Source: Nitrosospira briensis C-128 (GTDB lineage Bacteria; Pseudomonadota; Gammaproteobacteria; Burkholderiales; Nitrosomonadaceae). From it: DNA of 64,000 nt. Within the stretch, counting starts at the first letter, position 1, and the number at the start of each line of letters is the position of its first letter. The notes under the pieces are model-generated. The model was not told the DNA's origin. It made no database searches and worked only from the letters and a program-made list of their open reading frames with translations. Made by a program: the position numbers and the translations under genes. The stretch covers positions 558,001-622,000 of the forward strand of contig NZ_CP012371.1 of NCBI RefSeq assembly GCF_000619905.2, read 5' to 3'. Of the stretch, positions 54,322-63,062 are shown piece by piece.

Positions 54322-54990
54322 TTACGCTTCTATCCCGCCAACATTCAACAACACCGACAATTTTTCGGCATCGGCACTGGAATCGAATGGCAGCACGCCC
54401 AAAAGTGGGCAACCCAACCGCTGCTTCAAGGCGGATACATTCTCATCGCATACGGTCATCTTGGGATCGATCTGGTTCGCCACCCATCCTGCGAGTGGTA
54501 GCCCAGTCGCGCGCACAGCCCGGGCGGTCAGCAGCGCATGGCTAAGGCAGCCAAGTTGCATCCCTACCACCAGAATCACCGGCAAACCCAATGCTTTCGC
54601 CATGTCGGCGCTGTCTTGATGGTCATTGAGCGGCACGAGAAAACCGCCGATGCCCTCGACAATCACTACATCGGCAATTTTTCCCAGTTCCAGGCAGGCC
54701 TGATAGATGATATCGATGTCGATTTCGATGCCCGCCCGAGCCGCCGCGATATGCGGTGCAATCGGTGGGATTAATGCGTAAGGATTTATCTGCTCACGCG
54801 GGGCGGTGACATTGCTTGCGGCTGCGAGTAATTCGACATCCATCCATTTACCGTTCTCGCAACCCGCCGCTACCGGCTTCATGCCTATAACAGTGTGGCC
54901 CTGGTCCGCAAAAGCATGCAGCAATGCGCAACTGACCAGGGTTTTGCCTACACCCGTACCGGTACCGGTAATGAAATAACCTCGTGACAT
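54322..54990 (-). CDS. bioD: Dethiobiotin synthase
   Basis: A 222-residue ATP-dependent dethiobiotin synthetase, the penultimate step of biotin synthesis. The P-loop is GTGTGVGKT (8-16), close to the N-terminus as usual, with MKPVAAGC and IVEGIGGFLVPLND further on. The frame is open upstream to a TTG at 55011, overlapping bioC, but the ATG at 54990 gives the standard MSRGYFITGTGTG start. It is the last gene of the biotin operon. Confidence 0.94.
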   Translation of the reverse strand: MSRGYFITGTGTGVGKTLVSCALLHAFADQGHTVIGMKPVAAGCENGKWMDVELLAAASNVTAPREQINPYALIPPIAPHIAAARAGIEIDIDIIYQACLELGKIADVVIVEGIGGFLVPLNDHQDSADMAKALGLPVILVVGMQLGCLSHALLTARAVRATGLPLAGWVANQIDPKMTVCDENVSALKQRLGCPLLGVLPFDSSADAEKLSVLLNVGGIEA

Positions 54991-55003
54991 AAGAAGTCGC
55001 CGC

Positions 55004-55894
55004 TCATGCAAGGCCGAGTTGTCGTCTGAGCTCAGGCGTCACGATGGTTGTCCGCGGCTGGGGTTTCCAGGCATGGCCATAAATCACTTCAAAGGTCGCC
55101 GGTAATTTTCCTTCTTTCCGCAGAGTCTCATACTGGCTTATCGCTTTTTGCCACGCGTCTTTCCCGGTTAAACCCCGCCGCCTTCCCTGGGTGACATTAT
55201 GGGCGCCGATGGCTTTGAGATCGCGCATGACGCCGATCACGTCATCATAAGTCAGCGTAATGTATTCCATATCCATAACGGGCGTAGCGAAACCGTTATG
55301 TACCAGCATGTCGCCGATATCGTGCATGTCCGTGAAGCGATTGACATGACTGTAATCATCGGTATGGCGAAATGCCTGGCGCAACTCTTTCAACGTATCC
55401 GGCCCAAAGGTGCTGAACATGAACAAGCCGCCGGTTTGCAGGACCCGACGCACCTCGGCAAATGTCTGTTTGATGTCGTTGCACCATTGCAGTGCCAAGT
55501 TGGACCACACGAGACCTGCGCACGAATCCGCCAACGGTATCTGCTCCATGTCGCCCACTATATAGCTGGCCCGATGTCCACGCTTGTCTCCCACAGCCCC
55601 CAACAATTGCCGCCACCAGGGTACCGCGGGCCGGGCCTGCAAATGCATTGCCGACGCAATGTCGATCGCCAGCAGACGGGCCGCCGGATAACGCATGAGC
55701 AACTCGCGCGTGCCGTAGCCGGTGCCGCTGCCGGCATCGAGGATGACATCGGGCTTGTATTTAATGTATGCGAGACGCGCCAGCATACGATCGCAGATTT
55801 CACGCTGCAACACCGCCGCCTGGTCGTAATGCGGCGCTGCCCGTCCAAAAGCCTTGCGCATCTGGCGCTTATCGATGTTATGGTCGTAGTTCAC
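55004..55894 (-). CDS. bioC: Malonyl-ACP O-methyltransferase
   Basis: A 296-residue SAM methyltransferase that methylates malonyl-ACP to start pimeloyl synthesis on the fatty acid machinery. Motif I is ILDAGSGTGYGTRELL (about 51-66); the YIVGDMEQIPLAD and LVWSNLALQWCND segments (family WsNlaLQW motif) identify BioC rather than a general methyltransferase. The start codon is GTG, seven bases after the bioH stop. The end lies just before the bioD start. Confidence 0.93.
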   Translation of the reverse strand: MNYDHNIDKRQMRKAFGRAAPHYDQAAVLQREICDRMLARLAYIKYKPDVILDAGSGTGYGTRELLMRYPAARLLAIDIASAMHLQARPAVPWWRQLLGAVGDKRGHRASYIVGDMEQIPLADSCAGLVWSNLALQWCNDIKQTFAEVRRVLQTGGLFMFSTFGPDTLKELRQAFRHTDDYSHVNRFTDMHDIGDMLVHNGFATPVMDMEYITLTYDDVIGVMRDLKAIGAHNVTQGRRRGLTGKDAWQKAISQYETLRKEGKLPATFEVIYGHAWKPQPRTTIVTPELRRQLGLA

Positions 55895-55901
55895 TTGGTT
55901 T

Positions 55902-56708
55902 TCAATGCGTACCGGCTACCGGATAAGCCAGCCGAAGCATGCCGGCTACAAATTGCTCGGGATAAGATAAAAACGGCGCATGGCCGCAACCTGGCAGCAT
56001 GATCAGTTCAGAATTTTGCAACTGCCGGTTCATCCACCTCGCCGCGTCAGGATGTGTGATGACATCATTCTCGCCATGAAAAAGTAAAACCGGCTGCATG
56101 ATATTCCTGATCCTGTCACGCAAATCGCTCGATAACAGAATCTGTAATCCCGCCTCCAACGCAGCGTCATCCGGTTTACCGCGTTCGAACAAGCTTTTGC
56201 GCAACTGCGCCAATGCTGATGCTGTGCCGCTGCCGCCACCGCTGATCTGCAACGTCAGAAATCTTTTCATGGTAACGGAATAGTCCCGCTTCAAATTTTC
56301 TGTGAATAATTGCAAGGTAGCGGCCTCCATCCCCCATTGCCAGTCTTTACGTCTGACAAAGCAAGGTGTGGTCGAAATCAACGCAAGTTTTCTGACACGT
56401 AATGGTGCTCGCAATGCAAGTTCGATGGCTACCTGTCCGCCCAGCGACCATCCGCAAACAATAAAGCTTGCAGGCAAAACTTCCGCCAGCATCTCAGCCA
56501 TGCCTTCAAGCGTAGCACTTTGCGAAGCCGATACACGAGCCGGACTGGATCTCCGGCTGAACCCGTGTCCAGGCAAATCGACCAGATGCAAACGGAAATG
56601 CCGTGCCAGCTGATCGGATACGTCCCGCCACATACCGCTGTGCATGGCCCATCCGTGCAGCAGAACGATATCGGGACCCGACCCGATAGATTCAATGTGA
56701 AGGTTCAT
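55902..56708 (-). CDS. bioH: Pimeloyl-ACP methyl ester carboxylesterase
   Basis: A 268-residue alpha/beta hydrolase that removes the methyl group from pimeloyl-ACP methyl ester, ending the BioC-initiated cycle. The nucleophile is Ser88 in CGWSLGGQ, with Asp in FHGENDVITHP and His in PGCGHAPFLSYPE completing the triad; HGWAMHSGMW and DLPGHGFSR are typical of BioH. It sits between bioF and bioC, an order common in betaproteobacteria. Confidence 0.92.
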   Translation of the reverse strand: MNLHIESIGSGPDIVLLHGWAMHSGMWRDVSDQLARHFRLHLVDLPGHGFSRRSSPARVSASQSATLEGMAEMLAEVLPASFIVCGWSLGGQVAIELALRAPLRVRKLALISTTPCFVRRKDWQWGMEAATLQLFTENLKRDYSVTMKRFLTLQISGGGSGTASALAQLRKSLFERGKPDDAALEAGLQILLSSDLRDRIRNIMQPVLLFHGENDVITHPDAARWMNRQLQNSELIMLPGCGHAPFLSYPEQFVAGMLRLAYPVAGTH

Positions 56709-56763
56709 CGGTTATGGAATCCGCCATTGAACCCAGGGCCATCGGGAATCGTTATTCGGTACT

Positions 56764-57933
56764 TCACGACTCGCTATCCAGTTCTCTTAGCGCTGTCCCC
56801 AACCGTGCAACATCTTCCATGGTGTGCGTAGCGGACAATGAAATCCGCAGCCGGGCCGCGCCTTGCGGAACGGTAGGCGGACGAATTGCCGGCACCAGAA
56901 CTCCTCTGTCGCGTAATGCCTCGCTGATCCGCAGGGCTGTTCCGCTTTCGCCTATGAGCAGGGGCTGGATGGCAGTATTCGACGGCAATGGTTTCCAGCG
57001 CAACGATTGCATTTCCCGTTTGAGCGCTGCGGTGAGTTGCACCAGGTTCCCGCGCCGCCACTCTTCCCGCTCGATCAACTCCAGGCTGGTGAGCAAGGCA
57101 TGGGACAATAACGGGGGAGCCGCGGTAGTATAGATGTAGCTTCGCGCATACTGAACCAGGGTTTCGATAACCTCCGCTTCTGCGGCGACAAAAGCACCGA
57201 ATACGCCTGCCGCCTTGCCGAGAGTCGCCATATAGATAATGCGTGGCGAACGGATATTGAAGTGTGCCGACACTCCCCTCCCCTGCGGACCCAGCACGCC
57301 AAACCCGTGTGCATCGTCAAGCAACAACCAGGCGTTGTATTTTTCGCACAACGCCAACAGACTGGCCACCGGAGCGATATCTCCATCCATGCTGAATACC
57401 GCATCGGTCAGCACAAGCTTAAGTTTTGCCTGAGATGCCGCGAGTCGACGTTCCAGCACAGCCAGATCAAGGTGCGGATAGCGGATAAACTTCGCACGAG
57501 AAAGCAACGCGGCATCGTTGAGCGAAGCATGATTGAGCTTGTCGGCAAATATCGCATCGCCACGTCCCGCCAATGCTGTGATCACCCCTGCATTTGCCAT
57601 ATATCCGGTGGAGAACAGCAATGCCCGGGAAAAGCCCGTGAAGCGCGCCAGCACTTCCTCCAGCGCTTGGTGTGCCGAGAAATGCCCACTGATCAGGTGG
57701 GAAGCACCTGCGCCGACGCCATATTTCCGGGCCCCTTCACAGACCGCTTCAATCAACCGTGGATGATCGGCGAGGCCGAGGTAATCATTGCTGCAAAACG
57801 AGAGATATTCTTGTCCTTCCACGCAGACCTGCGTGTTTTGCGAGCTCTCCAGCGTCAGGCGGCGACGGTACAGCTTCTCCCTCTCCCGGCCGCGTAGTTG
57901 TTCGCGCAGGTGTTCAGCGAGGTCGTTGCGCAT
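56764..57933 (-). CDS. bioF: 8-amino-7-oxononanoate synthase
   Basis: A 389-residue PLP enzyme that condenses pimeloyl-ACP with L-alanine. The PLP lysine is Lys240 in YMATLGKAAGVFGAF; SNDYLGLADHPRL, the HASLNDAALLS segment and DDAHGFGVLGPQGRG are conserved family marks. It follows bioB by 58 bases and precedes bioH by 55 bases on the same strand. Confidence 0.95.
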   Translation of the reverse strand: MRNDLAEHLREQLRGREREKLYRRRLTLESSQNTQVCVEGQEYLSFCSNDYLGLADHPRLIEAVCEGARKYGVGAGASHLISGHFSAHQALEEVLARFTGFSRALLFSTGYMANAGVITALAGRGDAIFADKLNHASLNDAALLSRAKFIRYPHLDLAVLERRLAASQAKLKLVLTDAVFSMDGDIAPVASLLALCEKYNAWLLLDDAHGFGVLGPQGRGVSAHFNIRSPRIIYMATLGKAAGVFGAFVAAEAEVIETLVQYARSYIYTTAAPPLLSHALLTSLELIEREEWRRGNLVQLTAALKREMQSLRWKPLPSNTAIQPLLIGESGTALRISEALRDRGVLVPAIRPPTVPQGAARLRISLSATHTMEDVARLGTALRELDSES

Positions 57934-57991
57934 CTGGATGGCTTCGCAGCTAAGGGTTCGGGGATCTGCCGGTTTTGTGGATTGGGGAACG

Positions 57992-59023
57992 CTATATCGA
58001 GCTCAGTCCCAGTTTGTCAAATAACGCCTTGTCGCGTTCGGCTTCCGGGTTGCCGGTAGTGAGTAATTTGTCGCCATAGAAAATCGAGTTGGCGCCGGCA
58101 AGAAAGCACAGCGCCTGCACCGCATCCGACATCTCCTGTCTACCGGCGGATAGCCTTACCATTGCTTTAGGCATGGTAATACGCGCAGCCGCGATCGTGC
58201 GCACGAATTCCAGGGGATCGAGCGCCACAGTGCCATGGAGAGGCGTACCTTCCACTTGTACCAGGTGATTGATGGGAACGGATTCCGGATAGGGATCGAG
58301 GTTGGCCAGTTGAGCGATCAGACCAGCGCGGGCATGGCGCGATTCACCCATGCCGACGATACCGCCACAGCATACATTTATGCCCGCACCGCGGACTTTC
58401 TGCAAAGTGTCCAGCCTGTCTTCGTAATGACGGGTTGTGATGACTTCCCCATAAAATTCCGGCGCTGTGTCGAGGTTATGGTTATAGTAATCCAGTCCGG
58501 CTTGCCTGAGCTGCTCTGCCTGCCCCGGCTTCAGCATGCCCAGCGTGGCACAGGTTTCAAGCCCCAGCGCTTTGACGGCGCTAACCATTTCCGTCATTTT
58601 CTCGATGTCTCGCTGCTTGGGCCCGCGCCATGCGGCACCCATGCAAAAGCGGGACGCGCCCTGCGCCTTCGCCGCTGCCGCTGTTGCCACCACCTCGTCA
58701 AGACCCAGCATTTCCTGATTCTCGACATCCGTATGGTAACGCGCTGCCTGGGGGCAATAACCACAGTCTTCGGGGCAACCGCCGGTCTTGACCGAAATCA
58801 ATGTCGAGAGTTGCACTGCGTTGGCATCGTGATGCTGGCGGTGCACCAACTGGGCGCGATGAATCAAATCGTTGAAAGGTAAATCCAGCAATGTCTTGAT
58901 CCGGGCAACATCCCATCGCGGCGATTCGACTGCCGTGCCGGCAAGCTTGTCAGCGAATTTGCCAGCAGTGTTATCCGGGCATCGTTCCAGATCGACGGTT
59001 ATGTCGGAAGTAAGCTGGCTCAT
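57992..59023 (-). CDS. bioB: Biotin synthase
   Basis: A 343-residue radical-SAM enzyme that inserts sulfur into dethiobiotin. The radical-SAM cluster motif is CPEDCGYC (Cys83, 87, 90); the 2Fe-2S ligands lie in [18 protein letters not shown] and [13 protein letters not shown]. It is the first gene of the operon bioB-F-H-C-D. bioA, needed for the step between BioF and BioD, is not in this window. The upstream gap to comF contains a family A repeat. Confidence 0.96.
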   Translation of the reverse strand: MSQLTSDITVDLERCPDNTAGKFADKLAGTAVESPRWDVARIKTLLDLPFNDLIHRAQLVHRQHHDANAVQLSTLISVKTGGCPEDCGYCPQAARYHTDVENQEMLGLDEVVATAAAAKAQGASRFCMGAAWRGPKQRDIEKMTEMVSAVKALGLETCATLGMLKPGQAEQLRQAGLDYYNHNLDTAPEFYGEVITTRHYEDRLDTLQKVRGAGINVCCGGIVGMGESRHARAGLIAQLANLDPYPESVPINHLVQVEGTPLHGTVALDPLEFVRTIAAARITMPKAMVRLSAGRQEMSDAVQALCFLAGANSIFYGDKLLTTGNPEAERDKALFDKLGLSSI

Positions 59024-59071
59024 ACCACATCCTTATCACATTATATTTTCGTAAGCGATCGTCCGACTCAC

Positions 59072-59239
59072 TTCGCAACCTGTTGGACTTTAAGGAAATC
59101 GGCTGCAAAAGCGTCTGACCGGTTCATATTTCGCCGCTTTTTCGACCAATAGAATAACAATTGGCCTTCAAAATCCGCAAAATCTGCCCTCGCCCAGTCA
59201 CTTTTTCGCTTCGATTCTTCAAGTCCGACAGGCTGCTAG
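59072..59239 (+). repeat. Family A inverted-repeat element, copy 5
   Basis: 168 bp, same orientation as copy 1, with a degraded left end (GCAACCTGTTGGACTT) and a perfect right end (AAGTCCGACAGGCTGCTAG). It lies in the 59024-59354 divergent spacer between bioB and comF, so it separates two promoter regions; the rest of the spacer shows no gene. Confidence 0.82.
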
Positions 59240-59354
59240 CTACAATGAACGAAGGAGCGGAAGCGCCGGGCAAGCGCCGAACCGCTCCCATCATTCGGAA
59301 TGACCTGTATCATTACGGATTGCGGCATTCTTGTCAATTTATTGATAGAAATTT

Positions 59355-60056
59355 TTGGACAACAGATTAAATATTGTGCAGGCGTTATTCAAGAATAATT
59401 GCCTGCTCTGCGGCGCCAGCGCCAAGGGCGACTTTTGTGCATCTTGCCGGAACAGTTTGCCTCATTCGCCACCCCGGCATTGTGTCGTATGTGCACTACC
59501 CTTGATGGAATCTCGTATTTGCGGTGCCTGCCTCGCAAATCCGCCGGCGTTCGACCATAGCGTGGCGGCGATGAGTTATGCTTTTCCGGTGGATGCACTT
59601 TTACATTCGCTAAGATACCAGGCGAACCTTGCCATGGCTTCCGTGCTGGCCGATTTGCTGACAGCGCGGATTGATCCTGATGCACTACCGGACTTCATCG
59701 TACCGATGCCGCTGCATCCCGCCAGATTGCGCGAGAGAGGCTTCAATCAGGCACTCGAAATTGCACGGGGCGTATCGAGAAAATTAGGCGTCGCGTTACT
59801 GCCAGGTATCTGCCGACGCATCAAAGATACGCCATCCCAGACCGGGCTGCCATGGAAAGAACGCGAAAAAAATATTCGTAACGCATTCTCATGCGAGGCT
59901 GATCTCGGAGGCAAGCGCGTCGCCATGCTGGACGATGTCATGACTACCGGCGCAACATTGAATGAACTGGCAAAGGCACTGCGCAAAAGCGGCGCTGCGC
60001 ATGTCAGTGGATGGGTGGTGGCGAGAACGCTTTCCAGCCACGATAAAATTCCATGA
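59355..60056 (+). CDS. ComF family phosphoribosyltransferase-like protein
   Basis: A 233-residue ComF-family protein: an N-terminal zinc-finger set (CLLC, CASC, CVVC and CGAC pairs, about residues 16-59) and a C-terminal PRPP-binding fold ending in RVAMLDDVMTTGATLNELAKAL. ComF is needed for DNA uptake in competent bacteria, but the gene is conserved in many bacteria not known to be competent. The start is a TTG at 59355; a GTG at 59376 (before QALFKNNCLLCG) is possible. trmL follows 13 bases downstream. Confidence 0.88.
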   Translation: MDNRLNIVQALFKNNCLLCGASAKGDFCASCRNSLPHSPPRHCVVCALPLMESRICGACLANPPAFDHSVAAMSYAFPVDALLHSLRYQANLAMASVLADLLTARIDPDALPDFIVPMPLHPARLRERGFNQALEIARGVSRKLGVALLPGICRRIKDTPSQTGLPWKEREKNIRNAFSCEADLGGKRVAMLDDVMTTGATLNELAKALRKSGAAHVSGWVVARTLSSHDKIP

Positions 60057-60069
60057 TTCCCGAACTGGA

Positions 60070-60534
60070 ATGATAGACGTAATCCTGTACCAGCCTGAAA
60101 TCCCGCCCAACACCGGCAATATTATCCGGCTGTGCGCCAATACCGGTGCAAAGCTGCATCTCATCCAACCCCTGGGCTTTACCCTGGAAGATAAGCAGTT
60201 ATTGCGCGCCGGACTGGATTACCATGAATTTGCCAGCATAACGGTTCATGCAAGCTGGAAAGCGTGCGCGGAGCAACTGCGGGGCCGTCGCCTTTTTGCT
60301 GCCTCTACCAAGGGAAAACAGCGCTATGACCTGGCTTCGTTTGAGAGCGGAGATGCATTTCTTTTCGGCGCGGAGAGCCGTGGACTGCCGGCTGAAATAC
60401 TGGAGAGTTTCCCCGAACGACACCGCATCCGTATTCCCATGGCATCCGGCAGCCGCAGTCTCAATTTGTCCAATACGGTTGCGATAGTCGTCTATGAAGC
60501 CTGGCGCCAGATCGGCTTCGGAAAAACCCTATAA
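60070..60534 (+). CDS. trmL: tRNA (cytidine/uridine(34)-2'-O)-methyltransferase
   Basis: A 154-residue SPOUT methyltransferase that 2'-O-methylates the wobble base of tRNA-Leu. Family motifs are IDVILYQPEIPPNTGNIIRL at the start, FGAESRGLP in the middle and RSLNLSNTVAIVVYEAWRQ in the knotted C-terminus. The frame is open 36 codons upstream through the comF end, but the ATG at 60070 gives the normal length and N-terminus. It lies directly after comF. Confidence 0.94.
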   Translation: MIDVILYQPEIPPNTGNIIRLCANTGAKLHLIQPLGFTLEDKQLLRAGLDYHEFASITVHASWKACAEQLRGRRLFAASTKGKQRYDLASFESGDAFLFGAESRGLPAEILESFPERHRIRIPMASGSRSLNLSNTVAIVVYEAWRQIGFGKTL

Positions 60535-60570
60535 AACCTGGACCAAGGAGTCTACCAGCCCTGCGCTGGC

Positions 60571-61572
60571 TCAATAATTTTCGGTCTTCGGCTCGCGGTT
60601 GAGCAGCGCTTCCACCGCCTCTCTTGCCGGCACACCATCATGAAGTATGCTGCATACCGCTTTCGTGATCGGCATCTCAATTTTCAATTCCTGGCTGAGC
60701 CGCAATACTTCCCCCGCTGTATGAACTCCCTCGGCGGTATGCCCTAATTCCCGCAGTATTGCCGGTAACGGGCGCCCCGCTGCAAGTGCGAGCCCTACTC
60801 GCCGGTTGCGCGACAGATCGCCGGTGCAGGTCAGTATCAGGTCGCCCAGGCCGGTCAACCCCATAAACGTTTCCATGCGGCCGCCGAGTTTCAGGCCCAG
60901 GCGGGCAATCTCCGCCAGACCTCGCGTAATCAACGCTGCCCGGGCATTGTAGCCAAGTGCGAGGCCGTCGCAAATTCCTGCGGCAATCGATATCACGTTC
61001 TTGACTGCCCCACCCGTTTCCACACCAACGATATCGCTGCATGAATAAACGCGCAACCTCGCAGTGTGTAATTGGGCCGCGATCCGCCGTGAAAACTCCA
61101 CATCATGAGATGCCAAAGTCAAGGCGGCGGGAAGCCCCTGCGCGACTTCCTGCGCAAAACTGGGACCTGACAATACCCCGCAAGGCGCTATACCACCGTA
61201 TTCTTCCTCCGCAACCTGATGAGGAAGCTTTGCGGATCGGGCCTCGAATCCCTTGCACCCCCATACGACCGGCACGGGCTTTCCACAGGCGGCGATTCCG
61301 CGTAGCGTCCCGCGCAGCCCGGAAACCGGAACGACGATCAGGGCGAGTTCCGCCGCTTCAACGGCCACATCGAGAGCTGACGTCAACCGCAGAGAATCGG
61401 GCAAGGAAAAAGCGGGGAAATAACGTCTGTTGACACGCTCGGAAGCAAGCTCGGCAACATGCTGCGGATCCCTGGACCATAAAGTGACTTGGTGAGCGGA
61501 GTTGGAATTCGCACTGAGACTGATCGCCAGGGAGGTTCCCCAGGCGCCCGCGCCCAAAACGGCTATTCTCAT
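60571..61572 (-). CDS. gpsA: Glycerol-3-phosphate dehydrogenase [NAD(P)+]
   Basis: A 333-residue GpsA that makes sn-glycerol 3-phosphate from dihydroxyacetone phosphate for phospholipids. The dinucleotide-binding loop is MRIAVLGAGAWGTSLAISLS at the N-terminus; the catalytic-lysine region GVETGGAVKNVISIAAGICDG and FMGLTGLGDLILTCTGDLSRN are conserved. The frame runs 30 codons upstream, but the ATG at 61572 is the usual start; it overlaps the stop of the SH3 gene by four bases. In many proteobacteria gpsA follows secB, as here. Confidence 0.96.
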   Translation of the reverse strand: MRIAVLGAGAWGTSLAISLSANSNSAHQVTLWSRDPQHVAELASERVNRRYFPAFSLPDSLRLTSALDVAVEAAELALIVVPVSGLRGTLRGIAACGKPVPVVWGCKGFEARSAKLPHQVAEEEYGGIAPCGVLSGPSFAQEVAQGLPAALTLASHDVEFSRRIAAQLHTARLRVYSCSDIVGVETGGAVKNVISIAAGICDGLALGYNARAALITRGLAEIARLGLKLGGRMETFMGLTGLGDLILTCTGDLSRNRRVGLALAAGRPLPAILRELGHTAEGVHTAGEVLRLSQELKIEMPITKAVCSILHDGVPAREAVEALLNREPKTENY

Positions 61573-62054
61573 GAACCCCAGACCTGGTTTGCTCTGACGT
61601 AACCGTTCTGGCCATCGCGATGGCGCACCCTGACCCAACCGTTGGCTGCCGACTCGAGCCATTCCATGATAACGCCTTGCTGCGCCTGGAAAACAAGCGG
61701 CGAACTCGCATTCGCAGCCTGATACACCTCTGCGAGGGGGACAGTAACGATGACATGGCGTTTTTCGCTCAATGCTTTTGCTTCTACCCAGGCAAGGGTA
61801 CCTTCGCTATCGCGAATCTTGACCCAGCCTTCGACCTTCACCACGGCCTCTACCGGCAGATCACGGCTGGCAGCGTATAGCTTGACGGCCTTGAGTGAGG
61901 GTGCGTCATACATGATGACAGCATCATCGTTTATCGAGAAAAACTCAAACGCCGCAATGGCGGATGCCGGAAATGCCAGCACGACAATGCATAGTTGCGC
62001 CAGCGCCCGCTTCAGCAGGACCATTCTCAATAATCCGGCACACGCATATTTCAT
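61569..62054 (-). CDS. Exported protein with bacterial SH3-like domains
   Basis: A 161-residue protein with a probable signal peptide (hydrophobic to about residue 35, ending AIAA) and two bacterial SH3-like stretches (about 41-95 and 100-160, the second with VRVRHRDGQNGYVRANQVWG). Such domains bind peptidoglycan or proteins in the periplasm. An ATG at residue 11 is a possible alternative start. It is encoded between secB and gpsA, overlapping gpsA by four bases and two bases after the secB stop. Confidence 0.85.
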   Translation of the reverse strand: MKYACAGLLRMVLLKRALAQLCIVVLAFPASAIAAFEFFSINDDAVIMYDAPSLKAVKLYAASRDLPVEAVVKVEGWVKIRDSEGTLAWVEAKALSEKRHVIVTVPLAEVYQAANASSPLVFQAQQGVIMEWLESAANGWVRVRHRDGQNGYVRANQVWGS

Positions 62055-62056
62055 AT

Positions 62057-62548
62057 CTAATGCGTTATTTTTTGTGTTTCTTCCGCCTTTTCCACCTTCT
62101 CTGCCGTTACCGAGTTCTGCTCGGCCTGCTGTTTACCCTGATAGTAAAGCGCTTCAAAATTGACAGGGCTTAGAATCACGGCGTGAAATCCGGCACGGGT
62201 AACAATGTCGGAAACCACTTCACGCAAGTAAGGGAAAAGAATATTAGGACACGCGATGCCCAGCACGGCATCCATTTCACCTTCGGGCACATGGCGAATC
62301 TGAAAAATGCCCGCTTGCTGCACCTCCACCAGAAACATCGTTTTCTCCTTGACTTTCGCGGTGGCGGTTATCGTCAGCAATACTTCATACATACCTTCAT
62401 CGATGCGCTCACTCTTGGTATGCAATTGAATGTTGACCTCGGGCGTTTCGCGATCAAGAAAAATCCGTGGCGCGTTAGGTATCTCGAGGGACAAGTCCCT
62501 GACGTAGATTTTTTCAATGCTGAAAACCGGTTGCTGCGGGTCGCTCAT
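62057..62548 (-). CDS. secB: Protein-export chaperone SecB
   Basis: A 163-residue SecB, the cytosolic tetrameric chaperone that hands preproteins to SecA. The sequence FSIEKIYVRDLSLEIPNAPR near the start, the CPNILFPYLREVVSDIVTRAG segment and the FPPVNFEALY-equivalent ILSPVNFEALY fit the family. The N-terminus starts MSDPQQPVF, as usual in betaproteobacteria. It lies downstream of grxC on the same strand, 246 bases away, and heads the secB-SH3-gpsA unit. Confidence 0.96.
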   Translation of the reverse strand: MSDPQQPVFSIEKIYVRDLSLEIPNAPRIFLDRETPEVNIQLHTKSERIDEGMYEVLLTITATAKVKEKTMFLVEVQQAGIFQIRHVPEGEMDAVLGIACPNILFPYLREVVSDIVTRAGFHAVILSPVNFEALYYQGKQQAEQNSVTAEKVEKAEETQKITH

Positions 62549-62561
62549 ATGGGGTCCATGG

Positions 62562-62599
62562 GATAATCAAAAGGATAATCAAAAAAGATAATCGAAAAT
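62562..62599. repeat. Three short direct repeats before secB
   Basis: GATAATCAAAAG, GATAATCAAAAA and GATAATCGAAAA follow one another in the plus-strand sequence directly upstream of secB. They could be slippage products or regulator sites. The rest of the 62549-62794 gap holds no gene I can support. Confidence 0.5.
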
Positions 62600-62794
62600 A
62601 TCTGTTAGCGTAAGGCATGCTCGCTGCAGGGATACAGATTCAAGAACCTCGAGCAGGCCTCAGCTTCAACCGCGCGTGACAGAAATTTGCCTCGGCCGAG
62701 AATCCCGCCAGAATGCGTTCCGCCCAATTTGAACCGAGGCTTGGACGCTCACTTTACCAAGGCTCAGTTCACTTTGTTTTTTCTATCGCGCCGC

Positions 62795-63052
62795 TCAGGC
62801 TGCAAGAAGCTTTACCAACCCATCAGTGCGGTCAAGCTTCGCGAGGTCATCGTATCCGCCTACATGAGTGTCGCCTATGTAAATTTGCGGGACGGTACGG
62901 CGTCCCGTTTTTTCCATCATCTCGGCACGCCGTGCAGGGTCCTGATCGATACGAATTTTTTCTATTTCCGTCACCCCTCGGGCACGCAACATTCGCTCCG
63001 CCATTATGCAGTACGGGCAAAAAGCCGTGGAATACATGACTACCCTCGTCAT
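62795..63052 (-). CDS. grxC: Glutaredoxin 3
   Basis: An 85-residue glutaredoxin with active site CPYC (residues 12-15) in MYSTAFCPYCIMAERML, the cis-proline RTVPQIYIGDTHVGG (about 51-65) and the GGYDDL glutathione-side motif. It reduces disulfides with glutathione and may support the sulfonucleotide reductase. GGGGG lies before the ATG. The rhodanese-like gene ends ten bases upstream of this start on the same strand, so they form an operon. Confidence 0.95.
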   Translation of the reverse strand: MTRVVMYSTAFCPYCIMAERMLRARGVTEIEKIRIDQDPARRAEMMEKTGRRTVPQIYIGDTHVGGYDDLAKLDRTDGLVKLLAA

Positions 63053-63062
63053 TAGCCCCCCT

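Noticed and set aside
61573-61662. A 30-residue N-terminal extension of GpsA
   Set aside because: The family starts at the MRIAVLGAG dinucleotide-binding loop; the extension lies within the SH3 gene.
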